From Terramyces sp. JEL0728 (lineage: Eukaryota; Chytridiomycota; Chytridiomycetes; Rhizophydiales; Terramycetaceae): a stretch of 64,000 nt of DNA. The notes under the pieces were generated by a model. That model searched no databases. It was given only the letters and a program-made list of their open reading frames with translations, and was not told the DNA's origin. The translations under genes and the position numbers were made by a program. This document shows, piece after piece, positions 45,242 to 59,862 of this stretch (positions are counted from its first letter, which is position 1; each line of letters begins with the position of its first letter). The stretch lies in NCBI GenBank assembly GCA_027603945.1, contig JADIIU010000073.1:1-64000 (forward strand). The letters are read 5' to 3'.

Positions 45242-46021
45242 CTTGGAGTTGGTATTTCCGCCAAAAAGTTTTTATATTCCACGATTTTAAGTGCCACGAA
45301 ACCCGTCGGGCGAACATCAAGTCGATCAATATGTGTTGGATACCAATGAACGTTATTTATTCCGATCACTTTGAATATGTTCCGATCAGACCAGAGCACT
45401 TTGGTAGACTGCTCACTCGTCTCCGGATATCAATCACAGGTGTCTTTGGGCAGTCCAGAATCTATCTAGCATCGCGGCCAAAATACAAACTGGGGGCGGA
45501 ATCGAGTTGAATTCTCGATGATTGGTGCTATTCAACTCGCATGTACCCATGACCGAAATGACATTCAATGGCTGTTATCCAAGGCCATTCGGTCAGAGTA
45601 CAAACCCAAGAGATACAAAGAAAAGGTAAACTCAAGAGCACATGAAACTCTCTTGTGTTAGCGACAATACTTTTTTGACAGGTGCTTTCACTGTCACCGA
45701 CTTTTTCGTATTACTACCTTCAAAAACAGAATTGGAGCTAAAGTCCAAGCTAGAAATGTCCTTATTTAACTGCCTTTGAAGAATCACTAAAGTATATTAG
45801 TTGCGGCTGAAACGGTATTCGTCGCCTCTCTGAACGCCTCGAAATTGAAAGCTTTGAGTATTTTTGCGGACCAATGAAATTCATCCTAAAGAATTTCCAA
45901 GTGCCATTACTGGTCTCGTTCCATTAATGGATCGCGAGCCCGTCAAACTACCGCCGATTTATGAAACATAATGAAAATAAATACGCTGCAATTTTTTCCA
46001 GGAGCAACTTATATTTATAGA
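45242..46021. other. Intergenic with gene-like fragments
   Basis: No complete gene. A 47-codon plus-strand frame from ATG 45518 reads MIGAIQLACTHDRNDIQWLL, and another frame near 45681 reads GAFTVTDFFVLLPSKTELEL; a 50-60-nt intron could not be made to join them in frame. This may be a decayed gene. It also contains the promoter of the tyrosinase gene. Confidence 0.3.
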
Positions 46022-47644
46022 ATGAAGTACTCTGTCGCATTTTTACTCGCTGTTATTTCTCTTACTAATGCCACTTGTGATAAAATTACTTATCGTAAAG
46101 AAGTTCATGATTTGACAGACGACGAATGGAATGTATATACTTCAACCATCCAAACCGCCATTAAACAAAACCTTTGGGACAAATTTGCGCAATTCCACAG
46201 CGACCTTGCTTCTCAAATTCACTGGTCTGCAATCTTCCTGCCATGGCACAGAATGTTTATTCGCGATGTCGAACTGAAATTGCAAGAAATCAACCCCGAT
46301 TTTTATTTCCCATACGTTGACGAATCACTTATCGGAAGCAATTTGCAAGGATCTCCAATATTCTCTAAATCCGCAGCTGCTGCACCACAACAATGCAAAA
46401 ACCGCGATGTTTCCAACTCCTATCCATTAATGGCTCCTCAACTAGTTTCTAGTTATATGAAAAAGTCTTTGGATCCAAAAAACGGTTTCCTCACTTGGCA
46501 CAACGACATTGAAATTGAACATGGCCACTTCCACATTGATATCGGCGGTATCATGTCTACCATGTCGTCTCCATCTGATCCTCTATTCTACTCTCACCAC
46601 GGCTACTATGATTTGCTTTGGGCTAACGCTCAAGTCCAATGGGGAACCGCTTATCCCCAAGTTGGTGGAACTTTAGCTCAGAGCGTTGGAGGAACCTTGG
46701 ACTGGACCTCTAAATTGCCAGGTTACCAGAATGTATACAACGATGTGTTCAACCTTCAAAACCTGTGTGTTCAATACATTCCAAAGGGACAGCCAGTTCC
46801 AAAACAACAAACCACCACTGTGCAACCAACTACTACTGTTGCTCCAACCACTTCTGCTCCAGTTACTACCACTACTGTTGCCCAAACAACCACCCAAGAT
46901 GTTGTCATTACCACCACCGTTGATGGAACCACTTCCACAATTGCTGTTACTACTCAATCTACTGATAATTCACAAGCTACTTCCACTGACAACGGTACTA
47001 CCCAATCAGCCGGCACTACCACCCAAGATCTGGCTCAAACTACCACTGCTGCTCAAACTACCACTCCTGCTCAAACTACCGCTCAAGACGTTCAAACCAC
47101 CACTGTTCCAGATACTACTCAAGATCTCCAAACTACTGCACCAGCTGCAACCACCGTGTCTGTTAGAACTATCGCAGCTGGCACCACCACTGTTCCTGCT
47201 GGAACTACCCAAGATATTGCAACTGCTGCTCCTACTACCACCAAGCCAGTTGTCATTGTCACCACAAATGCGCCTGCAACAACTGACGCTGCAACCGCAA
47301 CCACTGCTGCTGCCACTGCAACTCTCAGCTTGGTTCCAATGACCACTTGTGCTCCTCCATTGCCAGACTTTTGGATGCAAATGAACAACATTGATCCAAA
47401 GTATGCACACAATGTCACTGCAAACTGCCACCAAGTCTTGAAGCAAGTTCAAAACGGACAAACCTTTGCTCCTGTTCCATTCTACGATCCTAATCAATTG
47501 ACTATTTTGCAAAAGGCTGTTCCTTCTGACGTACCACAAGCTAACCCAATCAACTCACCGTCTAATAACTATGGTATTGCTTCCTCTGCAGTCAAAACTG
47601 TTGGTTCAGTTGCCTTCTTGTTAATAGTTCCTTTCGTTTTGTAA
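46022..47644 (+). CDS. Secreted, GPI-type tyrosinase (polyphenol oxidase)
   Basis: About 540 residues, intronless. Type-3 copper enzyme oxidising phenols to quinones (melanin or wall cross-linking). From MKYSVAFLLAVISL (signal peptide) the catalytic domain spans residues 20-260. Copper site A: His in AQFHSDL, SQIHWS, FLPWHRMFIRDVE; copper site B: HNDIEIEHGHFH and DPLFYSHHGYYDLLW. Then a mucin-like Thr-rich region (residues about 265-440) that may be O-glycosylated, a Cys-containing segment and a hydrophobic C-terminus resembling a GPI signal (VGSVAFLLIVPFVL). An upstream ATG (45971) would lengthen the N-terminus by 17 residues; I prefer the one with a standard signal peptide. No key copper ligand looks missing. 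Confidence 0.9.
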   Translation: MKYSVAFLLAVISLTNATCDKITYRKEVHDLTDDEWNVYTSTIQTAIKQNLWDKFAQFHSDLASQIHWSAIFLPWHRMFIRDVELKLQEINPDFYFPYVDESLIGSNLQGSPIFSKSAAAAPQQCKNRDVSNSYPLMAPQLVSSYMKKSLDPKNGFLTWHNDIEIEHGHFHIDIGGIMSTMSSPSDPLFYSHHGYYDLLWANAQVQWGTAYPQVGGTLAQSVGGTLDWTSKLPGYQNVYNDVFNLQNLCVQYIPKGQPVPKQQTTTVQPTTTVAPTTSAPVTTTTVAQTTTQDVVITTTVDGTTSTIAVTTQSTDNSQATSTDNGTTQSAGTTTQDLAQTTTAAQTTTPAQTTAQDVQTTTVPDTTQDLQTTAPAATTVSVRTIAAGTTTVPAGTTQDIATAAPTTTKPVVIVTTNAPATTDAATATTAAATATLSLVPMTTCAPPLPDFWMQMNNIDPKYAHNVTANCHQVLKQVQNGQTFAPVPFYDPNQLTILQKAVPSDVPQANPINSPSNNYGIASSAVKTVGSVAFLLIVPFVL

Positions 47645-47707
47645 CCTGAATAAACATTCATATAAACAATACTTTTTCTAAAATGATGGACATAATTTAT
47701 TAAATAG

Positions 47708-51577
<3,870 letters not shown>

Positions 51578-52176
51578 TATTTTTTCCAATTTTTTGGTGC
51601 TTGAGACGTTTTATACAGGGGAAAATTTATTTTTCCAGCTTTTTCCGCAGCAGTTCCCCGTTATTCCCGTCGGGTGCTGTTTCATTTCCGGACAAATACT
51701 TGAACTTAATGTAACTAAACTTTTTACGCTGGGACAAGCTGAACGCCAAATCTAGACGACAACGCGTTTTTCACTTGCGCTTTGCTTCAAGTTAATAGGA
51801 ACGAGATTAAAATACAAGTCTGCTGATGGTTTGATTTTCACACAGCCATATTGATTTGTTGCCAATCCAATTTTTAACATTGGCGAAATTAGGCACATTC
51901 CAAACTTGATTTCGAAATAACTCCAACATAAATCAGATATTCGATCTTTGTCAAACGGGAATGTTACAATTTACAAAACAGAATATCAGAATGTAGTTCA
52001 AGGTCTGAATTTGAAGGTGGCAAAATTATGTAAAACAAAATTGATATCCTGGGATGCAATCATTGCCATTTCAAAAGATAGACTATTGAATTCAATCGCG
52101 GATAGCCCCACTTGCATTTTGGAATACTCATAGATCTGTATAGAAATTTCATATTGTAAAAACAATTAATATATGT
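51578..52176. other. Intergenic, no gene supported
   Basis: About 600 bp upstream of the ABCC gene and downstream of the small zinc gene. Only frames of about 60 codons without support are open. Confidence 0.5.
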
Positions 52177-52371
52177 TTATTCAAATGTATTATTACATTC
52201 CTTACAAGCCTTATCTTGAACATATACAAATGCAGGAAAAGCAAAACAAGATAAACAGCACAATAGCGGATCTATTGTTACTTTTCCATCCTTATTTTTT
52301 ACCAAGATGATCTCTGTATCTTTATTACAATGCTTGCAGAATAATGTTTTTTTAGCTGCTTTAGTGCCCAT
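52177..52371 (-). CDS. Small zinc-ribbon protein
   Basis: 64 residues starting at an ATG (MGTKAAKKTLFCKHCNKD). Cys pairs: CKHC, CCLSC, and a CKEC near the C-terminus (DKACKECNNTFE) suggest one or two zinc ribbons. The arrangement resembles small ribosomal or transcription zinc ribbons but no family is recognised. Confidence 0.5.
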   Translation of the reverse strand: MGTKAAKKTLFCKHCNKDTEIILVKNKDGKVTIDPLLCCLSCFAFPAFVYVQDKACKECNNTFE

Positions 52372-52752
52372 TTTTTATTTTATACAAAGGGCTGCTTTTT
52401 AAACGAATTTATGTTCTTGTACAATTCACATGGTGTGGCTTGGCAATAAGGATAATTGGTACAAGTCAAAAAGTTGAAAATAAATGGAGGGATAAAGCTC
52501 ACAAGATTTTGGCCATCTCAAAGTTGGAACTTTTTATCTGTACTTGTATGTAGCATGCTGCAATGGTGCTGCGAACAACCACAGCTAACTAAAATGGAAC
52601 AATGGTGATCTTGTATGACATTCCAATTTTGGATGATATTCACTGAAACACAGAAAATATTGTACTGCATGGAACACAGAAACATTGTATTAAACAGAAA
52701 CACAGAATAAAGCTATAAATAGCGTGGTATCCAGACAGTCCAACACTAAAAA
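52372..52752 (+). promoter_or_regulatory. Upstream region of the secreted protein with ACACAGAA repeats
   Basis: Contains imperfect direct repeats of AACACAGAAANATTGTA (52645-52664 and 52671-52689, with a partial copy at 52696-52708) and a TATAAATAG box at 52715-52723, 30 bp before the ATG. Confidence 0.4.
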
Positions 52753-53184
52753 ATGAATTTCCTCAATCTCTACGCGTTTATCTCTCTAGTTCAGGCTGCA
52801 ACTGACTCAAGTTCACCTGCCCCAATGGTTCAATCAAATTCAACTATTCATGAATTCAACAATATTCCTAATCAAAAATGCAGTCCTCCTCGTCAAAATT
52901 GGGCTACCTGTGAAAAGGTGTGTGTGAAGCGTGATTGTGATGAGAATACTGGTGGAAGAGTAGTTTGCTCGTGCGCTGAATGGCAAGATAAGATTATCAA
53001 ACCAGTTACTTGTGATCAACCTGTTTTTGGAGAATGTATAAGCGGGCTTGGACTTGGTGGCATAGCCGCTAGTTGTTCTGGTGGAATTTGGAATCCTATA
53101 CTTGATGGAGCTTGTGCAACGTACTTGGCCATAGCTGCTGTTGAAGGTGGATATTGTTTTGTCAAGTATTGTCACAATTACTGA
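52753..53184 (+). CDS. Secreted cysteine-rich protein
   Basis: 143 residues, intronless. A signal peptide (MNFLNLYAFISLVQA) is followed by a Cys-rich region (QKCSPPRQNWATCEKVCVKR, DCDENTGGRVVCSC) and a hydrophobic Gly-rich C-terminal half (GECISGLGLGGIAASCSGG). About a dozen Cys suggest disulphides. No family recognised. TATA box at 52715. Confidence 0.6.
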   Translation: MNFLNLYAFISLVQAATDSSSPAPMVQSNSTIHEFNNIPNQKCSPPRQNWATCEKVCVKRDCDENTGGRVVCSCAEWQDKIIKPVTCDQPVFGECISGLGLGGIAASCSGGIWNPILDGACATYLAIAAVEGGYCFVKYCHNY

Positions 53185-53428
53185 ATTCAATAAAGCATCT
53201 TGTTTGAATTATCAGTTAAATGTATCAAGAATATCTCTTGCAAAATGATGTCTTTCTATAAGCATAGAGAATCTGATGCCAGAGTATCGTAATTGTTTAA
53301 TAGCTGCTGTGAGACTGGAATTGCTCAAAATTACTATTGAAAGCTCTACTAATTCAAACCAACTGGGATGCTATTCAAAATACTCTATGGCATCAAAGAA
53401 ACTTTCTTGTGTTACCGTACGCCGCAGG

Positions 53429-53436
53429 TATAAATA
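53429..53436 (+). promoter_or_regulatory. TATA box of the phospholipase D gene
   Basis: TATAAATA, 25-32 bp upstream of the phospholipase start at 53461. Confidence 0.45.
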
Positions 53437-53460
53437 AGGCGAGTTTCTGCCATTCGCTGA

Positions 53461-55576
53461 ATGAGTTTCTTTTCATCATTGACAGAAAAGGTCGGCCATG
53501 TATTGCATGGATCTAAAGGTACAGACAACTAATGCAGAAAAACTGGACGAACTAAGTTTCAGAGTACAAAACACTCTTGGGATTGGGGAAGAAGGGAAAA
53601 AGGACAAGCTCCACCAACAAATATCCAGCAACAATCCTCACGGCTCTTTCGCTCCGCAGCGAACCCAAGGAAACGTTAAATGGTACGTTGATGGTAAAGA
53701 TTACTTGTACTCAATTTCCGAAGCACTGCTTTCGGCTAAATCAGAAATCTGTATCGAAGGTACTCTTTATTTCATGTAGATTGGTGGTTATCTCCCGAAG
53801 TTTATTTGCGTCGTCCGCCAGCTGAAAATGAAGATTTCAGGCTGGACAGAATCTTGCAGCGTAAAGCAAACGAAGGTGTGAAGATTTATGTTGTTGTTTA
53901 TGAAGAAGTTCCTCAAGCATTGACTCTCAACTCGGAGCACACCAAAAAGTCCCTGGAAGCCTTGCATCCTACAAATATCATTGTTCAAAGACACCCTGAT
54001 CATGCACATGTACTCGAATCTACTGAATTCTGGGCTCACCATGAAAAGATTTGTATTATCGATCGTCGTTTAGCGTTTATTGGTGGTCTTGATTTGTGCT
54101 ATGGTAGATGGGATACCTCAAACCACGATGTCACTGATGCTCTTCCGCTTCCTTACTTTATTGGACAAGACTACTCTAATCCACGTATCAAGGACTTTGA
54201 AGATGTTCAAGAATATTCAAGGACTCTGATCGATAGAAATGAACTAACTCGCATGCCTTGGCATGACATTTCTATTGGAATGGTAAGCAAAGTTAATATT
54301 AGACTGGTGAACCAGTTGCTGATGTCGTTGCGCATTTCACTGAAAGATGGAACTTTATCAGAGAAGTAAAGTATCAGCATGAAGAAAATCATCATAATTT
54401 GCCTTTGCCTGAATTTGAATTGGGCAACTTTCCCGAATACAAAATGCACTGCCAAGTACTTCGCAGCAGCAGCGAATGGAGCCATGGTATTCCCACAGAA
54501 AGATCCATCCAAAATGCGTACATTGAACAAATCAGCAACTCTGAGCATTTCATTTACATTGAAAATCAATTCTTTATTACTTGCAATACAGATGATCCAG
54601 ATTACAAGATCAAGAACTTGATTGGTAAAGCTCTAGTCGAGCGTATCATTAGGGCTCACAATGAAAACACTCCGTTCCAAGTTATTGTTTCTATGCCATT
54701 GATCCCAGCCTTCCCAGCTGAGCTGTCCACAAAGGAGGCTGAAAGTGCACGACTGATTATGGCTTGGCAATACGATAGTATCTCCAGAGGCGGAAAGAGT
54801 ATCTATGATCTTTTGCGTCAAGCCAATATTGATCCTAGACAATACATCAACTTTTATTCTCTCCGTACTCGTGGTAGAATTCAATCTTGTACTGATGCAC
54901 TACGCTCACACGTTAGTGAGTTGTTGTACATTCATACCAAGCTTATGATTGTTGATGATCGCTCCGTTATTATTGGAAGTGCCAACCTCAACGACCGCTC
55001 TCAATGTGGCAGCAGAGACAGTGAAATTGCAATGTTGATTCAAGACAGCACAATGATCAACTCTACAATGAATGGCCAGCACGTAATCATTGCTAATACT
55101 AGTATTCTGTATCCAAATTCGCAAGTACTTTAAGAAGACACATCTTCCAAGAACATTTGGGGTTGATCAAACATGAAAAGAATACCCGCAACGTGGTAAA
55201 GAACATGCAATTGCCGCACTTTGAAAATGAGTATCAATTTGGTGACCATGGTGATTTAGCTGTAGTTGATCCGTTGTCAGCACAATTCAAACAAAAGTGG
55301 ACCGAAACTGCAAAAACAAACACACAAATATACAGAAAACTCTTCCACTCTGTCCCTGACGATACACTTACTACCTGGGATGAGTACAATGCCTTCTTTG
55401 ACAAGACACCAGAAAACTATGGCCATGTCCATTCCAGTGTTGATTTAGCTACTGTCGAAAAGGAAGTTGTAGGTATCCATGGGCATTTGGTTGAATTCCC
55501 TATTGATTTCTTGAATAGGGTTGATTTAATGAAGGAAAGCCTTTCTTCTAAATTGGCAATGGATTTGTTTACTTAA
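53461..55576 (+). CDS. Phospholipase D
   Basis: 678 residues, five exons. Hydrolyses phosphatidylcholine to phosphatidic acid. Both HKD-type motifs are complete: HHEKICIIDRRLAFIGG and HTKLMIVDDRSVIIGSANLNDRS. IENQFFI and the family C-terminal block ASTLRRHIFQEHLG are also present. No PX or PH domain is visible, so this is a short form compared with Spo14/PLD1. Introns: 53519-53537 (19 nt), 53760-53779, 54283-54302 and 55083-55102 (20 nt each). The first exon (MSFFSSLTEKVGHVLHGSK) was chosen because splicing it gives a continuous frame with the domain; the alternative ATG at 53498 lies in the wrong frame. Confidence 0.93.
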
Positions 55577-55961
55577 TAAAGTCGACTGGTTGCTGTGATT
55601 TTGGACTGTTCAAATCTGGACCAGTAACTCCCTCGGTGGCAATCATTGTATTATAGAGCCCTTGTGGATCTATTAGTTTGGATTTGTGGCACATTGTGGA
55701 TTCCATTAGTGCTCACAGATTCGAGTACCTATTGATAAAGCCCCAAATGTCATAAATGGTCCATGTTTTGGCAGTTTAGAAATATATAGCACAGCTACTC
55801 CTATGCAGTCGCTTATTACGTCATCGGCCTTGGTGCAGCTTACTGTAACTTAATCGCCTTTGGAACACTGCCTTTTGGTTCTTTTTGATCCTGTGGGCAA
55901 GGTCGGCGTTGCCACGTACAAAACGGGACCTTTCAAGAGAATATAAAAGAACAGGATTCTG
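55577..55961. other. Intergenic with TATA box at the 3' end
   Basis: No gene seen. TATAAAAG lies at 55942-55949, upstream of the ATG at 55977. Confidence 0.5.
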
Positions 55962-55976
55962 ATGCTTCAGTACACA

Positions 55977-56339
55977 ATGGGTGCTAGAGTATCGACCCAG
56001 AAAGCAGACTACACACTATCTTTCAAAAAGCTAGTCTACAACCTAGAACAGTACAAATACAATCAACAAGAAATAGAAATCCTGCTCATCAATATAAATA
56101 TCATTGACTTGATTGTCAACCATACCCGCCAGTCGAATAAATCCATCAACCTGGACCTGATAATCAAGACCATAGGCTTGATAAATTCCCAGTTTTGCAC
56201 GCTGGATGGAGAAATGATTTCAAGCAGAAATTTACAGACAATTAATCGGATCTTAGAGTCGATCCAGAAGCAATTTGATGAGAGTGTACTCGTCTACGCT
56301 TCACAGTACATACAGCAGTATAGAATTTTAATAAAGTAA
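55977..56339 (+). CDS. Small protein with N-myristoylation-like N-terminus
   Basis: 120 residues from MGARVSTQKAD; a second in-frame ATG lies five codons upstream (55962). Gly2 with Ser6 fits the N-myristoylation consensus. The rest is helical and charged (SFKKLVYNLEQYKYNQQEIE, LIIKTIGLINSQFCTLD). No domain or family is recognised. It is intronless and has a TATA box about 30 bp upstream. Confidence 0.45.
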   Translation: MGARVSTQKADYTLSFKKLVYNLEQYKYNQQEIEILLININIIDLIVNHTRQSNKSINLDLIIKTIGLINSQFCTLDGEMISSRNLQTINRILESIQKQFDESVLVYASQYIQQYRILIK

Positions 56340-56379
56340 AAAGTCTTTTTAATATACGCAGGAACTTTTTTTACAAACT

Positions 56380-57534
56380 ATGATCTTTCAAGCAGTCCTG
56401 CAAACTTATGTAGTGGCAGGCGTTATATTCTCACAGTCGATAGTCATTGCTAGTGCCAATGACTGTTTGAAATTAAAAGTGCAGTATAGAGATTGTCTTG
56501 GCCAACCATGTGTGGATTCATGCGCATCGTCGATACAGGCATTCATCGCGCAAGCACAGGGAATTTGCCCAGACGATTATATTAATCAATTAAAGGGCGG
56601 ATGTGGTAGACAGAGTAAAGTGTCTTCGGGTGGCGATGGGTCTGATTCTACTAGCAACACACCAGCAAACAACCCTTCCACAAGCAACCCTTCCACAAAC
56701 AACCCTTCCACAAGCAACCCTTCCACAAGCAACCCGTCATCCAATCAGCCATCAAACAATCAAGCGACCACCAATACACCAGCAAATGGCCCTACCACGA
56801 ATGATACTCCAACAACTAACCCTTCAACCAACAGTGCGCCAGCATCAAACCCCGCAACAAACAATCCTTCCACGTCAAACAACCAACCTACCACAAATGC
56901 TTCAAACAACCAACCTACAAACAATTCACCATCCAACTCTACACCAAACAATCCAACCTCTAATCAATCTACCAGTAGTAATTCTGCGTCAACAAGCAAC
57001 AATCAACCAGTAAACAATGCTCCTTCAAATAACCAACCAACCACCAATAGCTCTCCTGCAAATAACTCACCTGCTACAAACAACCAACCTACAAGCAACC
57101 AATCAACTAGCAATACTCCCACCAACAACCAGTCAAACAACCAAAACCAGTCAAACAACCAAAATCAGTCAAACAACCAACCATCAAACAACCAAAACCA
57201 GTCAAACAACCAAAATCAGTCAAACAACCAAAACCAGTCAAACAACCAAAACCAGTCAAACAACCAAAATCAGTCAAACAACCAACCATCAAACAACCAA
57301 AACCAGTCAAACAACCAAAACCAGTCAAACAACCAAAACCAGTCAAACAACCAACCATCAAACAATATCCCACAACAGACAAATGTCCATGTCACAACTG
57401 GACCATCTCCCACAAACTCAAACCCAGTGGTAGGATTGATACCGCAAATAACGGGTACAGTACCCCAAAGCACTCAAAATTCTGCTCGTAAACTTGAATC
57501 TATGTTTTTTATACTCGTGTTGTTGAATCTTTAA
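56380..57534 (+). CDS. Asn/Ser/Thr/Pro-rich repeat cell-wall protein
   Basis: 384 residues, intronless. A signal peptide (residues 1-27) precedes a small Cys-containing domain (six to eight Cys, VQYRDCLGQPCVDSCASS), then a low-complexity region from about residue 90: STSNPSTNNP units, Thr/Asn-rich linkers and about ten SNNQNQ hexapeptides interspersed with three SNNQP units (DNA about 57129-57360). The tail is hydrophobic (MFFILVLLNL), consistent with a GPI signal. Probably a wall mannoprotein. The repeat number should be variable between isolates. Confidence 0.7.
   Translation: MIFQAVLQTYVVAGVIFSQSIVIASANDCLKLKVQYRDCLGQPCVDSCASSIQAFIAQAQGICPDDYINQLKGGCGRQSKVSSGGDGSDSTSNTPANNPSTSNPSTNNPSTSNPSTSNPSSNQPSNNQATTNTPANGPTTNDTPTTNPSTNSAPASNPATNNPSTSNNQPTTNASNNQPTNNSPSNSTPNNPTSNQSTSSNSASTSNNQPVNNAPSNNQPTTNSSPANNSPATNNQPTSNQSTSNTPTNNQSNNQNQSNNQNQSNNQPSNNQNQSNNQNQSNNQNQSNNQNQSNNQNQSNNQPSNNQNQSNNQNQSNNQNQSNNQPSNNIPQQTNVHVTTGPSPTNSNPVVGLIPQITGTVPQSTQNSARKLESMFFILVLLNL
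57129..57360 (+). repeat. 18-bp coding tandem repeat (SNNQNQ)
   Basis: Near-perfect 18-bp units, TCAAACAACCAAAACCAG-like, encoding SNNQNQ, ten copies, broken at three places by 15-bp SNNQP units in the higher-order pattern 2 + P, 5 + P, 3 + P. Differences between units are mainly silent C/T changes. Confidence 0.85.
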
Positions 57535-57560
57535 ATAAATTATAAAATCATTCTGAATGT

Positions 57561-59544
57561 TTATTCCCAAATGGTAGTATCCAACTTTGGACTGATTGCT
57601 TCCATGCTTCTAACAGATAACAACGCTGCTTTCATGCCTGCTCTGGTGCTTTCCACAAGATCCTTACCGTCATTCAACCCGCATATAATTGTACCTACCA
57701 TTGAATCACCAGCACCAGTGACACTAACAACGTCAACTGATTCTTGGGGAATAAAAGTCGATTTGCCAGACGAATAAACTAAAACGCCTTTCTTGCCAAG
57801 CTTTAAAACTATATTGTCAAACTGAGATAAAAGTATTTCAGCCAACTGTTCTGGTTCATTATCGGGCTTGATATTTGAAAAAGCTGCAGGATTGATGCAC
57901 TGGGCCATTTCACGGGCTTCGTATAAATCAGGAGTAATGATATCGGCATGCAAGGTAATTATGTTTAGCGATTTGACTACACTAGTTGGCTCAAACAGCA
58001 CCTGGATTCCATTCTCTTTAGCAAATTGTGTGATTTTGTATAGTGTAGGTTGCGTTAAGTTTCCATCAATTGCAATCACTTTTGGGTTTGCGTTTTTAAT
58101 TTGGGTTTGAATAGTTTCATTTAATTCTATTTCGCTATGAATACGCATATCTGCAGCTGCAGAGACTAGTTCTCCCTTCTTATCCAAAATTGCATTGTAA
58201 ATAGCTGAAGGTGTATCCAGCACACTTATAGCAATTGTATCCTAGATTAGAAAATAGCATACTGCGCCAATTTTTGACAAGGATTCAACGATTAGAGCTC
58301 CTGATGCGTCGTTGCCAACGGCACTTATGAAAAGCGGATTCCCGCCTACTCTGCAACATGCTTCAGCCAAATTACGACCAACCCCTCCACTTGATTCGGT
58401 TCTAACACCGGGAGTTGAAGTATAAATCATCTTTTCCTTTAGCTCTTCCGTTTTAAAAGTGATATCAAGCACTGATCCACCAAAAATAACAGGTCTAGAT
58501 TTTGCTTTTGCAGTTGAATGAGCAAAAGCCTCTGGGTTGGTTCTTTTCGCCATCTCAAACGCTATTTGGCTCCCAATAACCGCATTATTTTTTATCAAGG
58601 CAATATCTACATTAACAGTTGGTTACTAGCTTCCAAAGACTTGCCATCTGTAATTTTAGAGACCTTCTCCAGCAAGAATGGAGTTACATCTTTACCGATA
58701 ACGCCTTTTTCATTTGCTTCGTTGACAGCACTTTCAATCCCCCTATTTAATTCACTCTCATCGACATAATTTCCAGGAATAGGAACAGCGATAACGATAC
58801 CTAAATTAAAACGATAAATACCACTATTGAGACCCAATTCTTTGTTTGCAAGAATCATATCCGCACATTCTCCTGCAGTTTCCAAATTTGCTTGGCATTT
58901 ATATCCAGATCTAGGCAAATAAAATGCAGGGAAATCTCTTGTAGGTCCAAAAGCGACTGTACTCACCCCTTGAGTTTCCAGATACTCAAGTGTTTTTGGA
59001 ATATCGAGAATTGATTTTACACCTGCACACACGACTGCCATTGAAGTCTTTCCCAATTCAGTTAAATCTGCAGATATATCTAGTGATGCTTCAGCTCCCC
59101 TGTGTACGCCTGGTTAATTCGTAAAGTACCTCCGATCCCGCCAGTTACAAAAACATCTATTCCAGCTTTGTGTGCTGCAATCATTGTTGCAGAAACTGTT
59201 GTAGCGCCTAGCAATCCTTTTGATGTTACCAGAGCCATATCTCGTCTGGAAGTTTTAATTGCATCCAGTCCAGTTTTCGCCAACAACTCCAAATCCGCTC
59301 TGTCCATTCCAATCTTTATCTTTCCATGAATTAAAGCAATGGTAGCTGGTACGCAGCCTTGGGATTCGACAATCTCTTCAATTTCTAACGCTGTTTTCAA
59401 GTTGAACGGATATGGCATTCCATGTGTAATGATGGTGGACTCTAGAGCTACTACTGGTTTTTTTGTCCGCAGAGCATGCTTAACTTTATCAGATAATTGA
59501 TATATTGAAGAAAGTTTGGAAAACAGCACTGAAGCTGATTTCAT
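57561..59544 (-). CDS. Bifunctional pseudouridine-5'-phosphate glycosidase / pseudouridine kinase
   Basis: 640 residues, four exons. N-terminal PsuG/IndA-type glycosidase (KPVVALESTIITHGMPYPFN, GGIGGVHRGAEAS, KTSMAVVCAGVKSILDIPKT) splits pseudouridine 5'-phosphate to uracil and ribose 5-phosphate. The C-terminal PfkB/ribokinase-like domain (PVIFGGSVLDITFK, VTGAGDSMVGTIICGL) corresponds to PsuK, phosphorylating pseudouridine. The order glycosidase-kinase and the fusion match the known bifunctional fission-yeast protein. Introns: 59110-59129 (20 nt), 58607-58626 (20), 58242-58262 (21). Salvages RNA-derived pseudouridine. Confidence 0.92.
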
Positions 59545-59862
59545 TTTTTTGGAAAACTTTCAGACACCACAGTAGACTAACTGAATAGGCGAACTGCGAT
59601 TGATATCTGTTAATCGCACTTTGTATTTCTGTTTTGTTGTGCATGCTGGAGCAATATAAAACTTGAATATCTTTGTCAGCTGGTCCCTGCCATTGCGACC
59701 AAACAGCTGCAGTATTAGTACTCGAGAAAAATAGTGAGGCGAATGACAGCTAGTCCATGCTTGTGTGGATTGCATGTCACCTTATCTATTGTGTTTGGCT
59801 CAACATATACGCGTAGCCGTAATACAAACAACAAGTAAATGGGCAATAGCTTGAAGGATTTA
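59545..59862. other. Intergenic, upstream of PsuG-PsuK
   Basis: Promoter region of the minus-strand fusion gene; only fragmentary frames. The motif TGCTTGTGTGGATTGCA (about 59757) is nearly repeated at about 60508 upstream of the first DUF4360 gene. Confidence 0.45.

Noticed and set aside
46686..47342. Leucine-rich frame and its antisense partners over the tyrosinase stalk
   Set aside because: They are shadows of the Thr/Pro-rich coding repeat in other frames.
53498..53518. ATG at 53498 as phospholipase D start
   Set aside because: Its frame reads through an intron that splicing from 53461 removes cleanly; the 53461 start gives a continuous conserved frame.
57017..57473. Thr/Gln-rich and Gly/Cys-rich frames over the SNNQNQ repeat
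   Set aside because: Repeat-derived shadows in other frames.
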